64,000 nt of DNA from Ruminococcaceae bacterium P7 (GCA_900100595.1 FMUA01000009.1:23071-87070), one strand, 5' to 3'; counted from the stretch's first letter, positions 39,986 to 50,931 are shown. Program-made: numbers and translations. Notes: generated by a model from the letters alone, not told the origin.

Positions 39986-40894
39986 ATGGGACTTTTTGAG
40001 AAAAAATACTGCGATATCTGCGGTGAGAAAATCGGTCTGCTCGGCAACCGCAAGCTCGAGGACGGCAACATCTGCTCCAAGTGCGTGGGCAAGCTCTCGC
40101 CGTTCTTCAAGGGCAGAAAGAAATCCACACTCGCCGACATCCGCGACCAGCTCGCCTACAGAGAGCAGAACCGCGAAAGACTGAACAGCTTCAATCCGAA
40201 CGTCACCTTCGGCAGAAACACAAAGGTCTATGTCGACCAGGGCGCGGGCTGCTTCGTCGTCAGCAGAAAGAACAACTTCCGCGAGGAGAATGCCGATATC
40301 ATCGAGTTTGGTCAGGTCACCGCGGCGAATTACAACGTCGAGGAGCACCGCCGCGAGATTTACCGCAAGGACAGCGAGGGCAGGAGCGTTTCCTACAATC
40401 CGCCGCGCTATGAATATACCTATGAGTTCACCATCACCATCAACGTCAACTCTCCCTATTTCAGCGAGATCGAGTTTGAGCTGACGGACACCCGTCCCGA
40501 CAGCCGCTACACCGACGCTTACCGCCGCTTTGAGCAGGAGGCGAATGAACTGATCAACGCCGTGCGCGGTATGCAGGGAGGCTTCAATCAGGGCATGGGC
40601 GCAGGCTTTGCCGCACAGCAGGGTTACGGACAGCAGCAGGGCTACGGACAGCAGCCGCAGTATCAGCAGCAGGGCTACGGACAGCAGCAATATCAGCAGG
40701 GCTACGGTCAGCCGCAGTATCAGCAGCAGGGCTACGGTCAGCCGCAGTATCAGCAGCAGGGCTACGGTCAGCCGCAGTATCAGCAGCAAGGCTACGGACA
40801 GCAGCCGCAGCAGGCAGGCGAGTGGATTTGTCCCGCTTGCGGATGCGCGAACACCGGCAAGTTCTGCACCTCCTGCGGTACCCCGAAAAACTAA
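39986..40894 (+). CDS. Zinc-ribbon protein with [10 protein letters not shown] repeats
   Basis: 302 residues. Residues 1-40 form a DUF4428-type zinc ribbon ([16 protein letters not shown], then ICSKC). Residues 50-190 are a beta-rich domain ([20 protein letters not shown]). Residues 212-275 are decapeptide repeats close to [10 protein letters not shown], strongly prion-like in composition. The end is a second zinc ribbon ([17 protein letters not shown]). Proteins of this type are often small cytoplasmic proteins of unknown role; the repeat may drive self-association. Confidence 0.75.
   Translation: MGLFEKKYCDICGEKIGLLGNRKLEDGNICSKCVGKLSPFFKGRKKSTLADIRDQLAYREQNRERLNSFNPNVTFGRNTKVYVDQGAGCFVVSRKNNFREENADIIEFGQVTAANYNVEEHRREIYRKDSEGRSVSYNPPRYEYTYEFTITINVNSPYFSEIEFELTDTRPDSRYTDAYRRFEQEANELINAVRGMQGGFNQGMGAGFAAQQGYGQQQGYGQQPQYQQQGYGQQQYQQGYGQPQYQQQGYGQPQYQQQGYGQPQYQQQGYGQQPQQAGEWICPACGCANTGKFCTSCGTPKN
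40621..40809 (+). repeat. Imperfect 30-bp coding tandem repeat
   Basis: A unit beginning GGCTACGGTCAGCCGCAGTA encodes ten residues and repeats at 30-bp steps, with three nearly identical copies in the middle and shorter variants at the edges. It lies wholly inside the preceding gene. Confidence 0.9.
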
Positions 40895-40903
40895 TAAGCA
40901 GTT

Positions 40904-40941
40904 GCCCCGAAGTGAATCCGCTTCGGGGCGTATTATTTTTT
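40904..40941 (+). terminator. Terminator after the repeat protein gene
   Basis: GCCCCGAAG (40904-40912) pairs with CTTCGGGGC (40921-40929), then GTATTATTTTTTC. Confidence 0.9.
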
Positions 40942-40962
40942 CAAAAAAAACGAAGAATACTA

Positions 40963-40991
40963 TTGACAAATCAAAATTAATTCGATACAAT
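40963..40991 (+). promoter_or_regulatory. Promoter of the peroxidase-thioredoxin operon
   Basis: TTGACA (40963-40968), 17 bp, TACAAT (40986-40991), 41 bp before the gene. The leader has no clear operator palindrome. Confidence 0.82.
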
Positions 40992-41032
40992 TTAATTGCA
41001 AACAATACAAATCGACAAAAGGAGGCTTTGCA

Positions 41033-41572
41033 ATGTCATTCTACGATTATCAGGTCAACAAACGCAGAGAGGGCGTATTGCCGCTCTCGGATTTCAGAGG
41101 AAAGGTGGTGCTTGTTGTCAACACCGCCACGGGATGCGGGTTTACACCGCAGTACGCGGGACTCGAATATCTCTATGAAACCTATCATGAAAAGGGCTTC
41201 GAGGTGCTCGACCTGCCCTGCAACCAGTTCGGCAATCAGGCTCCCGGCGCGGATGATGAGATCCACGAATTCTGCACCGCGCGCTACAAGACGCAGTTCG
41301 ACCAGATGAAGAAAATCGAGGTCAACGGAGAAAACGAGCATCCGCTCTACACCTTCCTCAAGCGCGAGGCGCCCGGGGAGGAGGTTCAGGGGCTGAAAAA
41401 CAAGGCGGCGATGGCGGCTATCCGCAAGATCAGCAAGACGGCAAAGTCTCCCGCCGATATTCAGTGGAACTTTACGAAGTTCCTCGTCGACCGCGAGGGC
41501 AGGGTGGTCAAGCGCTACGACCCCACCTTTGACCCGAAGAAAATGGAAAAAGATATCATCGCATTGCTGTAA
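41033..41572 (+). CDS. Glutathione-peroxidase-family thiol peroxidase
   Basis: 179 residues. The catalytic Cys is in NTATGCGFTPQY; the second conserved block is DLPCNQFGNQAPG; the Trp of the active site is in IQWNFTKFLV. Bacterial members of this family use thioredoxin in place of glutathione, and here the thioredoxin and its reductase follow directly. It removes hydrogen and lipid peroxides in the cytoplasm. Confidence 0.94.
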   Translation: MSFYDYQVNKRREGVLPLSDFRGKVVLVVNTATGCGFTPQYAGLEYLYETYHEKGFEVLDLPCNQFGNQAPGADDEIHEFCTARYKTQFDQMKKIEVNGENEHPLYTFLKREAPGEEVQGLKNKAAMAAIRKISKTAKSPADIQWNFTKFLVDREGRVVKRYDPTFDPKKMEKDIIALL

Positions 41573-41584
41573 AGGAGAATTATC

Positions 41585-41893
41585 ATGGCAGTTATTGAAG
41601 TGACAGGCGCAAGCTTTGAAAAGGAAGTTGTACAGTCCGATCGCCCCGTGTTGGCGGATTTCTACGCGAACTGGTGCGGTCCGTGCCGCATGCTCCGTCC
41701 GACGCTCGAGGAAATCGCGGACGAAAGACAGGATATCAAGGTGGTATCCATCAATATCGACGAGGAGGATGACCTCGCCGACGCGTTCGGCGTTATCTCG
41801 ATTCCCTGCCTTGTGCTGATCAAGGACGGCAAGGAGGCTGACAGGAGCGTCGGTCTGCGTCCCAAGGAAGCGATTGAGGAGATGCTCGGATGA
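41585..41893 (+). CDS. trxA: Thioredoxin
   Basis: 102 residues with the active site WCGPC in ADFYANWCGPCRMLRP and the cis-Pro in SIPCLVLIKDG. An extra Cys precedes the cis-Pro loop end (IPC). It accepts electrons from the reductase encoded next and passes them to the peroxidase before it. Overlap of 4 bp with trxB shows coupling. Confidence 0.95.
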   Translation: MAVIEVTGASFEKEVVQSDRPVLADFYANWCGPCRMLRPTLEEIADERQDIKVVSINIDEEDDLADAFGVISIPCLVLIKDGKEADRSVGLRPKEAIEEMLG

Positions 41894-42795
41894 CGGATAT
41901 TATCATCATCGGCGCGGGACCCGCGGGCATGACCGCCGCGATTTACGCGCTCCGTGCCGCCAAAAGCGTCCTTGTGCTCGAGGCGCTGAGCTACGGCGGT
42001 CAGATCATCAACACCCCCGACATCGAGAACTATCCCGTAGCCGCTCACATTTCGGGCTTTGACTTTGCCACCAACGTCTACAATCAGGCAAAGGAACTCG
42101 GGGCGGAGTTCAAATTCGAGAAAGCGATCGCGATCGAGGACAGGGGAGAGGAAAAGGTCGTCCGCACCAAAAAGAACGAGTATACCGCAAAGGCGGTCAT
42201 CATCGCCACAGGCTCCGAGAACCGCAAGCTCGGCGTGGAGAATGAGGACAAGCTTGTCGGCAGGGGGATTTCCTACTGCGCGACCTGCGACGGCGCGTTC
42301 TACCGCAAAAAGACCGTCGCGGTCGTCGGCGGCGGCAATACCGCCCTCGAGGACGCGCTCTATCTCGCCGATATCGCGGAAAAGGTCTATCTGATACACC
42401 GCCGCGACGCGTTCCGCGCCGAAGAGAGCACCGTTTCCCGCGTGCTGGAGCGTGAGAATGTGGAGCCTGTACTCAACAGCGTCGTGACCGAGCTGCGCTT
42501 TGACAAGAAGCTGACCGCCGTCGTGACGCGCGACAGGCAGGGCAATGAGCGCGAGCTTGCGGTCGACGGATTGTTCGTCGCAGTGGGAAGAACCCCTGAA
42601 AATCAGAACTTCGCGCAGCTGATCGCGCTCGACAGCGCGGGCTACGCGATTGCGGGCGAGGATTGCCGCACCAAAACAGCGGGCATCTTTGTCGCGGGAG
42701 ACAACCGCACCAAGGACGTGCGTCAGCTCGTCACCGCGACCGCCGACGGAGCCGTCGCCGCGGCCGGGGCGATCCGGTATATTAATGAAAACTAG
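41890..42795 (+). CDS. trxB: Thioredoxin reductase
   Basis: 301 residues. The FAD site is IIIGAGPAGMTAAIYALR, the redox pair CATC lies in ISYCATCDGAFY, the NADPH-side site is VAVVGGGNTALEDALY, and the C-terminal FAD motif is GIFVAGDNRTKDVRQLVTA. The motif GDNRTK replaces the usual GDxRxK only slightly. It closes the three-gene peroxide defence operon. Confidence 0.95.
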   Translation: MTDIIIIGAGPAGMTAAIYALRAAKSVLVLEALSYGGQIINTPDIENYPVAAHISGFDFATNVYNQAKELGAEFKFEKAIAIEDRGEEKVVRTKKNEYTAKAVIIATGSENRKLGVENEDKLVGRGISYCATCDGAFYRKKTVAVVGGGNTALEDALYLADIAEKVYLIHRRDAFRAEESTVSRVLERENVEPVLNSVVTELRFDKKLTAVVTRDRQGNERELAVDGLFVAVGRTPENQNFAQLIALDSAGYAIAGEDCRTKTAGIFVAGDNRTKDVRQLVTATADGAVAAAGAIRYINEN

Positions 42796-42805
42796 GGCAT
42801 AAAAT

Positions 42806-42834
42806 AAGGCTGTCACGATGTGACAGCCTTTTGC
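42806..42834. terminator. Bidirectional terminator between trxB and the CorC-like gene
   Basis: AAGGCTGTCAC-GAT-GTGACAGCCTT, 11-bp perfect stem, T-run on the right and A-run on the left. Both convergent genes end within 12 bp. Confidence 0.92.
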
Positions 42835-42835
42835 G

Positions 42836-44149
42836 TTATGAAAAATGCAGCGGCAATGCCTTGGGAGCTTCCTCCGGTTGTTCGGGAGCCTCCTCCTCGA
42901 GCCGCTTAACGACAACGCGCATGATGCGCTGGTTCTCGACCTCCATGACCGTGAAGCGGAACCCGTCCGTGACGATGCTTTCGCGCTTGTGGGGAATCGT
43001 TCCCGCGTGCTCCAGAATCAAACCGCCGACCGTGACGGAATCGCTCTCCAGCGCGTCCGCGTCGAGGTTAAAGAGCGCGAGCATGTCCTCGATTTCGATA
43101 TCGCCGTTGACAAGGAACTCGTCCTTGCCGATTTTGTAGTAGCTGTGCTCGATTTCCTCGTCCTCGTCCCAGATGTCGCCGACGATCTCCTCCAGTAAGT
43201 CCTCCATTGTGACGATGCCCAGCGTGCCGCCGTACTCGTCGGTGACGATCGCCATGTGGTCGCGCGTCCGCTTGAAGGAGCTGAGGATTTTCGAGAGCTG
43301 CTGGCTCTTGAATACGAAGAACGGCGGCTGCATGATATCCCGCAGCGCGGGAGCCTTGCCGTCCGCGAGCGACTCGAGATAGTCGCGCGTGTGCAGGATG
43401 CCGACGATATTGTCAACTGTGTTTTCGTAAATCGGGATGCGCGAATAGCGGTTCTCAATGATGATATCCTTGATTTTCTGCTGCGAATCCTCGACGTTGA
43501 GGAATACCACGTCGACGCGCGGTGTGAGGATCTCCTCCGCGGTCGTTTCATCAAAGTCGAGCGCCGAGCGCACCATTTCGCTCTCGCTTTCCTCGAGAAC
43601 GCCTTCCTCCTCGATGCTCTCGACGATATATTTCAGCTCGTTTTCGGTGACGGTGGGAGCTTCCTCACTCTTGCCCGAGATCTTGAGCGCAAGGGAGCGC
43701 AGCTTCATGAACACGAATACAAGCGGCGTGAGCAGGATGGTGATCGCCTTGAGCAGTCCCGCAGTCGCGCTTGTGAACGCGTCGCAGTGCTCCTTGGCAA
43801 GACATTTGGGGATGACCTCGCCGAAGGTCAGTATCAGCAGCGTTGTCGCGCCTGTCGCGATAGCCGAGCCGATATCGCCGAATATCCGCAGACAAAGCAC
43901 CGTCGCGATAGACGAGCAGCCGAGGTTGACAATGTTGTTGCAAATCAGAATTGCGGTGAGGGCGTTGTCAAAATGCTCGATGACCCAGAGCACCTTTTCC
44001 GCCTTTTTGTCGCCGTTTTCCACGGCGTGCTGCACGCGGATCTTGTTGACAAAGGAAAACGCCGTTTCGGTTGCGGAGAAAAATGCCGACAGTAATACGA
44101 GCAGGGCGATGACGACGCCCATCATTATATCGGAATTCAATTGATACAC
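42836..44149 (-). CDS. CNNM/CorC-type membrane protein (DUF21, CBS pair, CorC domain)
   Basis: 437 residues. The DUF21 membrane domain has FFSATETAFSFVNKIR and FGEVIPKCLAKE; two CBS domains follow (ILTPRVDVVFLN and DIMQPPFFVFKS), then the CorC_HlyC domain (DEFLVNGDIEIEDMLALFNL). Such proteins take part in Mg2+/Co2+ export or homeostasis; the older name hemolysin is misleading. The Ala/Glu/Pro-rich tail is variable. It is convergent with trxB. Confidence 0.92.
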   Translation of the reverse strand: MYQLNSDIMMGVVIALLVLLSAFFSATETAFSFVNKIRVQHAVENGDKKAEKVLWVIEHFDNALTAILICNNIVNLGCSSIATVLCLRIFGDIGSAIATGATTLLILTFGEVIPKCLAKEHCDAFTSATAGLLKAITILLTPLVFVFMKLRSLALKISGKSEEAPTVTENELKYIVESIEEEGVLEESESEMVRSALDFDETTAEEILTPRVDVVFLNVEDSQQKIKDIIIENRYSRIPIYENTVDNIVGILHTRDYLESLADGKAPALRDIMQPPFFVFKSQQLSKILSSFKRTRDHMAIVTDEYGGTLGIVTMEDLLEEIVGDIWDEDEEIEHSYYKIGKDEFLVNGDIEIEDMLALFNLDADALESDSVTVGGLILEHAGTIPHKRESIVTDGFRFTVMEVENQRIMRVVVKRLEEEAPEQPEEAPKALPLHFS

Positions 44150-44357
44150 ACTCCAATAGTATATTTATCCTAATCTTACTATAATTCTATAAAATAATTA
44201 TTATTTTAAGGAAATATAAAAGGAAAATCTTGAAAAATATTGCTGTTAATGATATAATCAAAAATGGTTTATCAGCGCATAAAATTTCCCTGCGTTTCTG
44301 CCGTCTGACAGCGCATGTTACCGTCCTCCTCGGAAACAATAAGAGCGGAGGTGTAAC

Positions 44358-45062
44358 ATGTCAGAGCAAACGGAACATGAGGAGGAATTTGCGGAATTGG
44401 GGTGTGAATCGTCCGCATCGCAGGACAATCCGCTGATGCAGACGGGCTCGATTCTGATTTCCCACAAGGGGAAAATACTGGACTGCCTGACGATCATCGG
44501 GCAGATCGAAGGTCATGACGTCCTTCCGCCGCGCCACAAGACGACGAAATATGAGCACATCATCCCGCTGCTCGTCTCTATCGAGGAGGATGAGCGGATC
44601 GACGGGCTGCTGGTGCTGCTCAATACCGTCGGAGGCGACGTGGAGGCAGGCTTGGCGATCGCCGAGGTGATCTCGGGCATGAAAAAGCCCACCGTCTCGA
44701 TCGTCCTCGGGGGCGGTCACTCGATCGGCATCCCGTTGGCGGTGGCGGCTGACAAGAGCTTCATCGCGAAAAGCGCGTCGATGACGGTGCATCCCGTGCG
44801 CACCACGGGGCTGACGCTCGGCGTGCCGCAGACGTTTGAGTATTTCCGCCGCATGCAGGACCGTATCACGGGCTTTGTGGTGGAGCACTCGCGCATTTCA
44901 GCCGAGCGGTACGGTGAGCTGGTGCTCAATACGGGTGAGCTTGTCACCGACGTCGGCACGATTCTCGACGGAGAGGACGCGGTGCGTGAGGGCTTGGTCG
45001 ACGCGGTCGGAACCGTCTCGGACGCGATCGAAGCGCTTCACGCCATGACAACAGCGCAGTAA
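44358..45062 (+). CDS. tepA: TepA-like ClpP-family protease
   Basis: 234 residues. The ClpP/crotonase core has [20 protein letters not shown] and the nucleophile Ser in [13 protein letters not shown]; the His is in [12 protein letters not shown]. The acidic N-terminus is variable. In Bacillus, tepA lies next to the SpoIIIE-like translocase gene, and the same grouping (with uppP inserted) is seen here. TepA has been linked to spore membrane-protein turnover and secretion. The symbol rests on context as well as on sequence. Confidence 0.8.
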   Translation: MSEQTEHEEEFAELGCESSASQDNPLMQTGSILISHKGKILDCLTIIGQIEGHDVLPPRHKTTKYEHIIPLLVSIEEDERIDGLLVLLNTVGGDVEAGLAIAEVISGMKKPTVSIVLGGGHSIGIPLAVAADKSFIAKSASMTVHPVRTTGLTLGVPQTFEYFRRMQDRITGFVVEHSRISAERYGELVLNTGELVTDVGTILDGEDAVREGLVDAVGTVSDAIEALHAMTTAQ

Positions 45063-45130
45063 AGCCAACGGCAGCCGCCGTTGGTACATATAAATTGACA
45101 TTACATCGTCAACTGAAAATGGAGGTACAT

Positions 45131-46111
45131 ATGACAATTCTAGACGCGATTATTCAGGGCATCGTGCAGGGACTCACCGAATTTCTGCCCGTATCCAGCA
45201 GCGGTCATCTTGCCATTACCCAGCATATTCTCGGCGTGAGCGGCGAGGGCAATCTGTTCTTCAACGTCATGCTGCACATCGGCACGCTGGTGGCGGTGGT
45301 GGCGTTCTACCACAAGCTGTTCTGGAACCTGATCAAAGAATTTTTCCGCATGGTCGGCGATATCTTCACGGGCAAGTTCCGCTGGAGAGAAATGAACTAC
45401 GAGAGAAATCTGATCGTCATGCTGATCATCGGTCTGATTCCGCTGTTCCTGCTCTTTATCCCCATTCCCGGCACCGATATGAAAGTAAAAGATCTGGCGG
45501 ATGTGTTCTCGGCAAGCCCGATTTTGATTGTCACGGCGGTTTCGCTCTGCATCACGAGCGCGCTGCTGTTTATCGGCATTATCTGCAACAAGCGCAACTC
45601 GCAGCGCGTGTTCCGTCACCTCAAGGGCAGCTCCGCGGACAGCAAGGGCAGAGAGACCTATACCGTATTTGACGCGCTCTGCGTCGGTCTGATGCAGGTC
45701 GTCGCGGCGCTCTTCCCGGGCATTTCGCGTTCGGGCTCCACCCTCGCGGTTGGAGAGATGCGCGGCATTAACAAGCAGAAGGCGCTTGACTACACCTTTG
45801 TGCTCGGCACGCCCGCGATCATCGCGGCTGCTCTGCTTGAGGGCGTGGATGCGATCAAGAGTCCCGAGGGTCTGCAGATCGAGTGGGGTCCCACCCTGAT
45901 CGGCGTAGCGGTTTCCGCAGTCGTCGGCTATCTCGCTATCTGGATCTTCAAGTGGTTCCTCAAGACCGACAAGATGATGATTTTCGTTGTCTATACCGCC
46001 GTTGTCGGCGTCGCGCTGATCGTGGTTTCCGTCATGGAAATCGCGTCGGGAAACAACCTCTTTACGGGCGCGCCGCTGGGCAATAATCTGTTCCCGGTTC
46101 CCGTGGGATAA
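45131..46111 (+). CDS. uppP: Undecaprenyl-diphosphatase
   Basis: 326 residues, about eight membrane helices. It starts at ATG 45131 with GGAGGT upstream. Active-site motifs are [17 protein letters not shown] and [14 protein letters not shown], the known (E/Q)xxxE and PGxSRSxxT boxes of the BacA family. It recycles the lipid carrier of peptidoglycan synthesis and gives tolerance to bacitracin. About 25 residues longer than the common 270-300, in the loop after helix four. Confidence 0.95.
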   Translation: MTILDAIIQGIVQGLTEFLPVSSSGHLAITQHILGVSGEGNLFFNVMLHIGTLVAVVAFYHKLFWNLIKEFFRMVGDIFTGKFRWREMNYERNLIVMLIIGLIPLFLLFIPIPGTDMKVKDLADVFSASPILIVTAVSLCITSALLFIGIICNKRNSQRVFRHLKGSSADSKGRETYTVFDALCVGLMQVVAALFPGISRSGSTLAVGEMRGINKQKALDYTFVLGTPAIIAAALLEGVDAIKSPEGLQIEWGPTLIGVAVSAVVGYLAIWIFKWFLKTDKMMIFVVYTAVVGVALIVVSVMEIASGNNLFTGAPLGNNLFPVPVG

Positions 46112-46184
46112 TATCACAAGACGGTCGCTGCCTGCTTTCGCGGGCAGCGTAGCTTTTCAATATGAAAAAATAGGAGTGAAAGCT

Positions 46185-48980
46185 TTGTCAGCAAAACAGC
46201 AGACAAAAGGCAAAAAAACAGCCTCACGCGGCAAGAGCGCGTCCTCTGCAAAACGTCCGAAATCCGGTACGCGCACGCGGACTGCCTCCAAATCAGCGCC
46301 GAAAGCAGCGGCAAGACCCGCTGTGCGGCTCAGTCCGCGCATCCGTTCCATTCTTTATATCGCGCTTGCGATCGTGTTCGGCGTGATGGCGTTCATCCCC
46401 GGCAGCAACGTCTGGACGATGATCCGCTCGTTCTTTTTCGGCGTGTTCGGACTCGGCATGCTGCTGATTCCCGCGGTGTTCATTTATCTCACCGTGATGA
46501 ACGAGAAGGAACGCTATGTCGCGCACTTTGAGGCAAAGGTCGCGCTCTGTGTGCTCACGGGCTTGTTTGCAGGCTCGTGCGTCTATATGCTCGGCGGCGC
46601 GAAGTTTCAGGACATGAACTTTTTCGCGTGCATGGGCAACCTTTACCTCGACGCGTTCAACGATACTGCCTACATACCTCTCAGCTGCGGCTTAGTCGGC
46701 GGCTTGCTCGGCTATCCGCTCGCCTTCCTTTGCGGCAGCACGGTGGCGATGATCCTTTCGGTGATTTGTCTTGTGGTGCTGATTTTCGTGCTCACGAATC
46801 TCAGCGTCAAGGACGTGGCAAGAGCCGCGAGCCGTACCGTGGACAGAGCAAAGGCGCAGCGCCAGCGGTATATCGAGCGCAATGAGGAACGCCGCGCAAG
46901 AGCGGAGCAGCAGCGTGAAGAACGCGAACGGGAACGTCAGCAGCGACAGACCGACGGCGAGCCTATTTCGACCGCGGTCAGACGCAGGAGACGCCGCAAT
47001 GATCTGATCGACATTCCGCTTGACGAGACGACGAAGAAGCGCAAAACAAAGGCGGAGGACATCGATCCGGCGGAAACCGACGAGCCGGTTGCGCCTATTG
47101 AGCCGCAGCCCGACAACTCGGTGCTCGACATCGCCGATTCCAACGAGGAGAACGCCTCGGAGCTTGAGCTCAGCGTCGATCTGATCAACATCATCAACCG
47201 CGCGGAGCGTTCCTATGACAACAACACCGACTCCACGGTGGAGCATATCGCGGATAATATCTCGCAGGAAAAACGCGCGCAGGGCGAGCTGACCTCCGAC
47301 CCCGACCCCGTCGAGGAGAGAACCGCGCCCAAAAAGGCGGAAAAGCCTGCCGAGACCTCGGAATTTGACGGCAAGGGCTATGACGCCTTCGCGGAGCCTG
47401 AGGAGAAGAAAGAAAAGGTCTATCACTATCCGCCGGTTCAGCTGCTCCGTCTCAACGAGAACTCCAACGACGCGAGCGCGCGTGAGGAGCTGGAGCAGAA
47501 TTCGCGCAAGCTGATCGACACGCTCAACAGCTTCGGCGTCAACGCCAAGATCGTCAACATCTGCCGCGGCCCGTCGGTCACGCGCTATGAGCTGCAGCCC
47601 GCGCCCGGCGTCAAAATCAGCAAAATCACCAACCTTTCGGATGATATCGCGCTTAACCTTGCCGCCAACGGCGTGCGTATCGAAGCGCCGATTCCCGGAA
47701 AGGCGGCGGTCGGTATCGAGGTGCCGAACAAGGTCGTCAGCATGGTTTCCATGCGTGAGCTGATCGATTCCGACAAGTTCCGCAACGCCAAGAGCAAGCT
47801 GACCGCCGTGCTCGGACGCGACATTTCGGGTGAGATCGTCGTCACCGATATCGCGAAGATGCCGCACCTGCTGATCGCGGGTACCACGGGCTCCGGTAAA
47901 TCGGTCTGCGTCAACTCGATTCTGATCAGTATTCTGTTCAAGGCGACGCCCGACGAGGTCAAGCTGCTGCTCATCGACCCGAAGATGGTTGAGTTTTCCA
48001 AATATAAGGGTATTCCGCACCTGCTCGTCCCGATCGTTTCCGACGCGAAAAAGGCGGCGGGCGCGCTCGGCTGGGCGGTCAACGAAATGCTCAACCGCTA
48101 CAAGATATTCTCGGAGTTCGACTGCAAGGACATCGACTCTTATAATTCTCTGATAGAAAAAAATCTCCGCTATATCGACACGCATCCGCCCGTCCATAAC
48201 GACGAGGGCGAGCTGATCCAGCCCGTGATGGAGGTCGGAGGACTTCCCGTTGCGAAGGAGAAAATGAGCCGCGTCGTCATCGCAATCGACGAGCTGGCTG
48301 ACCTGATGATGGCGGCTCCCAGCGAGGTCGAGGACAGCATCTGCCGCTTGGCGCAGATGGCGCGTGCCGCGGGTATGCACCTGATCCTCGCGACGCAGCG
48401 ACCGACCGTCAACGTCATTACGGGTCTGATCAAGGCGAATGTCCCGAGCCGTATCGCGCTCAAGGTAAGCTCCAACATGGACAGCCGCACCATCCTCGAC
48501 ACGGGCGGCGGCGAAAAGCTGATCGGACGCGGCGACATGCTGTTTTCACCCGTCGGCGCGCCGAAGCCCGTCCGTGTACAGGGCTGCTACGCCTCCGAGG
48601 AAGAGATCGAGGGCGTAACGGGCTATATCAAGAAGTCCGCCAAGGCGGAGTATAACGCCGAAATCGAGGAGACCATCAAGCGCATCGCCAGCGAGGAGAT
48701 TGCGCAGGGCAAGAAGGCAGGCGGCGGAGATAACGCCGACGATCTCGCCGTGGATGCGAAGATGGAGGAAGCGATCCAGTTCGTCATCGAGTCGGGACAG
48801 GCTTCCACCTCGATGCTGCAGAGACGTCTGAAGGTCGGCTATGCCCGCGCGGGCAGAATGATCGACGACATGGAGCAGCTCGGCATCGTGGGCCCGCACC
48901 AAGGCTCCAAGCCCCGCGACGTGCTGATGACCTATAACGAGTGGCTCGAAAGACGAAACGTATTACAGAACAAAGAATAA
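46185..48980 (+). CDS. DNA translocase SpoIIIE/FtsK
   Basis: 931 residues from TTG 46185, which has AGGAG 8 bp upstream; the GTG at 46176 overlaps that site. The N-terminal Lys/Ala-rich segment is followed by four membrane helices (about 55-215), a long charged linker (220-430), the motor with Walker [13 protein letters not shown] and Walker [13 protein letters not shown], and a C-terminal winged-helix gamma domain ([20 protein letters not shown]). It pumps chromosomal DNA through the division or sporulation septum. Whether it is the vegetative FtsK or the SpoIIIE version cannot be told. Confidence 0.95.
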   Translation: MSAKQQTKGKKTASRGKSASSAKRPKSGTRTRTASKSAPKAAARPAVRLSPRIRSILYIALAIVFGVMAFIPGSNVWTMIRSFFFGVFGLGMLLIPAVFIYLTVMNEKERYVAHFEAKVALCVLTGLFAGSCVYMLGGAKFQDMNFFACMGNLYLDAFNDTAYIPLSCGLVGGLLGYPLAFLCGSTVAMILSVICLVVLIFVLTNLSVKDVARAASRTVDRAKAQRQRYIERNEERRARAEQQREERERERQQRQTDGEPISTAVRRRRRRNDLIDIPLDETTKKRKTKAEDIDPAETDEPVAPIEPQPDNSVLDIADSNEENASELELSVDLINIINRAERSYDNNTDSTVEHIADNISQEKRAQGELTSDPDPVEERTAPKKAEKPAETSEFDGKGYDAFAEPEEKKEKVYHYPPVQLLRLNENSNDASAREELEQNSRKLIDTLNSFGVNAKIVNICRGPSVTRYELQPAPGVKISKITNLSDDIALNLAANGVRIEAPIPGKAAVGIEVPNKVVSMVSMRELIDSDKFRNAKSKLTAVLGRDISGEIVVTDIAKMPHLLIAGTTGSGKSVCVNSILISILFKATPDEVKLLLIDPKMVEFSKYKGIPHLLVPIVSDAKKAAGALGWAVNEMLNRYKIFSEFDCKDIDSYNSLIEKNLRYIDTHPPVHNDEGELIQPVMEVGGLPVAKEKMSRVVIAIDELADLMMAAPSEVEDSICRLAQMARAAGMHLILATQRPTVNVITGLIKANVPSRIALKVSSNMDSRTILDTGGGEKLIGRGDMLFSPVGAPKPVRVQGCYASEEEIEGVTGYIKKSAKAEYNAEIEETIKRIASEEIAQGKKAGGGDNADDLAVDAKMEEAIQFVIESGQASTSMLQRRLKVGYARAGRMIDDMEQLGIVGPHQGSKPRDVLMTYNEWLERRNVLQNKE

Positions 48981-49007
48981 GTACATCAAGAAGCAGGAGG
49001 GAAACAC

Positions 49008-50888
49008 ATGGCTTTTTTGCCGATGAACGCCGCCGAAATGCGTGAGCGCGGCTGGGACGGCGTCGATTTTGTATACGTCTGCGGCGACAGCTATGTGGAT
49101 CATCCCTCGTTTGGCGCGGCGATCATCACCCGCGTGCTCGAGGACTGCGGCTGCCGCGTGGCGTTTCTCGCGCAGCCAAACTGGAAGAACGACGCGGATT
49201 TCACGCAGTTCGGCAAGCCGCGTCTGGGCTTCATGGTCTCGGCAGGCAATATCGACAGCATGGTTGCGCACTACACGGTCGCTAAGCGCAAGCGTCACGA
49301 CGACGCCTACACCGCAGGCGGCAAAAACGGCAAGCGTCCCGACAGGGCGGTGACGGTCTACTGCAGCATTCTGAAAAGGCTCTATCCCGACAGCCCGGTC
49401 ATCATCGGCGGTCTGGAGGCCTCCCTGCGCCGTTTCGCGCACTACGACTACTGGAGCGACAGCGTCATGCCGTCGATTCTCTTTGACAGCAAGGCGGATA
49501 TTCTCGTCTACGGCATGGGCGAGCTGCAGACCGTCGAAATCTCACGCCGTCTCGGCGAGGGCTATCCCGTCGAAGCGTTGCAGGACATCCGGGGTATCTG
49601 CTACAAGGTGCGCACCGAGGACTATGTGCCGAAATCGGCGGTCGATCTGCCGAGCTTTGAGCGCGTCCGCGAGAGCAAGCGCGACTACGCGGCGGCAGCG
49701 GCAAGGGAGCTGGAGGAAGCCGACGCGGTGCGCGGCAGGACGCTGATTCAGCGTCACGGAAAATATCTGCTGGTGCAGAATCCGCCCATGCAGCCGCTCG
49801 GCACCGAGCAGCTCGACTGGGTCTATTCGCTGCCCTATGAGCGGTGGTATCCGCCGTGCTACGAATCTCTCGGCGGCGTACCGGGCATCGCGGAGGTGGA
49901 GTTTTCCATCACGCACAACCGCGGCTGCTTCGGCGCGTGCAATTTCTGTTCGCTCGCGTTCCATCAGGGACGAACGGTCACCGTCCGCAGCGAGGAGAGC
50001 GTGCTTAAGGAAGCGGAGAGCTTTCTTGAAAATCCGCGCTTCAAGGGCTATATCAGCGATGTGGGAGGTCCCACCGCGAACTTCCGCCTGCCCTCCTGCG
50101 AGAAGCAGAAGAAGCTCGGCATGTGCAAGAACCGAAAATGTCTTGCCCCGACGCCCTGCCCCAACATGCAGGTCTCGCACAGCGAGTATCTCGACCTGCT
50201 GAGAAAGCTGCGGCAGCTGCGCGGCATCAAAAAGGTCTTTATCCGCAGCGGCATCCGCTTTGACTACCTGATGGAGGACGAGGACGACGCGTTCTTTGAG
50301 GAGCTGGTGCGCTATCACATCAGCGGACAGCTCCGCGTCGCGCCCGAGCACTGCTCGGCGGCGGTGCTCGACAAGATGGGCAAGCCGCATATTCAGACCT
50401 ACAAGCGGTTCTGCGACAAATTCTACGCTCTCACGGGCAGGGAAAGGAAAAACCAGTACGTCGTGCCGTACCTCATGAGCTCCCACCCCGGGGCGACGCT
50501 CAAGGACGCGGTGGAGCTTGCGCTTTTCTGCAAGGCGGAGAACATCCATCCCAAGCAGGTGCAGGACTTTTATCCCACGCCGGGAACGATTTCTACCGCG
50601 ATGTTCTATACCGAGCTTGACCCCTACACGCTCGAGCCGGTCTACGTTCCCAAAAAGGAGAGCGACAAGGCGATGCAGCGCGCGCTGCTGCAATATTTTA
50701 TCCCCGAGAACAAGCCGCTCGTCACCAAGGCGCTGATCAAGGCGGGCAGACGCGACCTGATCGGCAGCGGCAAAAAGTGCCTTGTCACGCCGATGGCGGG
50801 TATGACGGACGGCGGTTATCCCAAAAACACCGCTCCCGCGAAAAAGACAAAAAAGAACTACTCCCGCTATTCGCGGAAGAAAAAATAG
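49008..50888 (+). CDS. YgiQ-family radical SAM protein
   Basis: 626 residues. The iron-sulphur motif CxxxCxxC is in RGCFGACNFCSLAFHQG. The N-terminal ~270 residues (FGAAIITRVLEDCGCRVAFL, then PVIIGGLEASLRRFAHYDYW) resemble a B12-binding-like half typical of UPF0313/YgiQ. The C-terminus is basic. A second Cys cluster, CEKQKKLGMCKNRKC, may hold another cluster. The substrate is unknown. It follows the translocase gene by 27 bp. Confidence 0.9.
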   Translation: MAFLPMNAAEMRERGWDGVDFVYVCGDSYVDHPSFGAAIITRVLEDCGCRVAFLAQPNWKNDADFTQFGKPRLGFMVSAGNIDSMVAHYTVAKRKRHDDAYTAGGKNGKRPDRAVTVYCSILKRLYPDSPVIIGGLEASLRRFAHYDYWSDSVMPSILFDSKADILVYGMGELQTVEISRRLGEGYPVEALQDIRGICYKVRTEDYVPKSAVDLPSFERVRESKRDYAAAAARELEEADAVRGRTLIQRHGKYLLVQNPPMQPLGTEQLDWVYSLPYERWYPPCYESLGGVPGIAEVEFSITHNRGCFGACNFCSLAFHQGRTVTVRSEESVLKEAESFLENPRFKGYISDVGGPTANFRLPSCEKQKKLGMCKNRKCLAPTPCPNMQVSHSEYLDLLRKLRQLRGIKKVFIRSGIRFDYLMEDEDDAFFEELVRYHISGQLRVAPEHCSAAVLDKMGKPHIQTYKRFCDKFYALTGRERKNQYVVPYLMSSHPGATLKDAVELALFCKAENIHPKQVQDFYPTPGTISTAMFYTELDPYTLEPVYVPKKESDKAMQRALLQYFIPENKPLVTKALIKAGRRDLIGSGKKCLVTPMAGMTDGGYPKNTAPAKKTKKNYSRYSRKKK

Positions 50889-50931
50889 CAAGATAATTTT
50901 ACATTATTATGCACTTTGCATTAAAAAAGCC

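Noticed and set aside
46692..48380. 562-codon minus-strand frame opposite the SpoIIIE/FtsK gene
   Set aside because: Shadow of the GC-rich coding strand; no start signal, and no recognisable domain.
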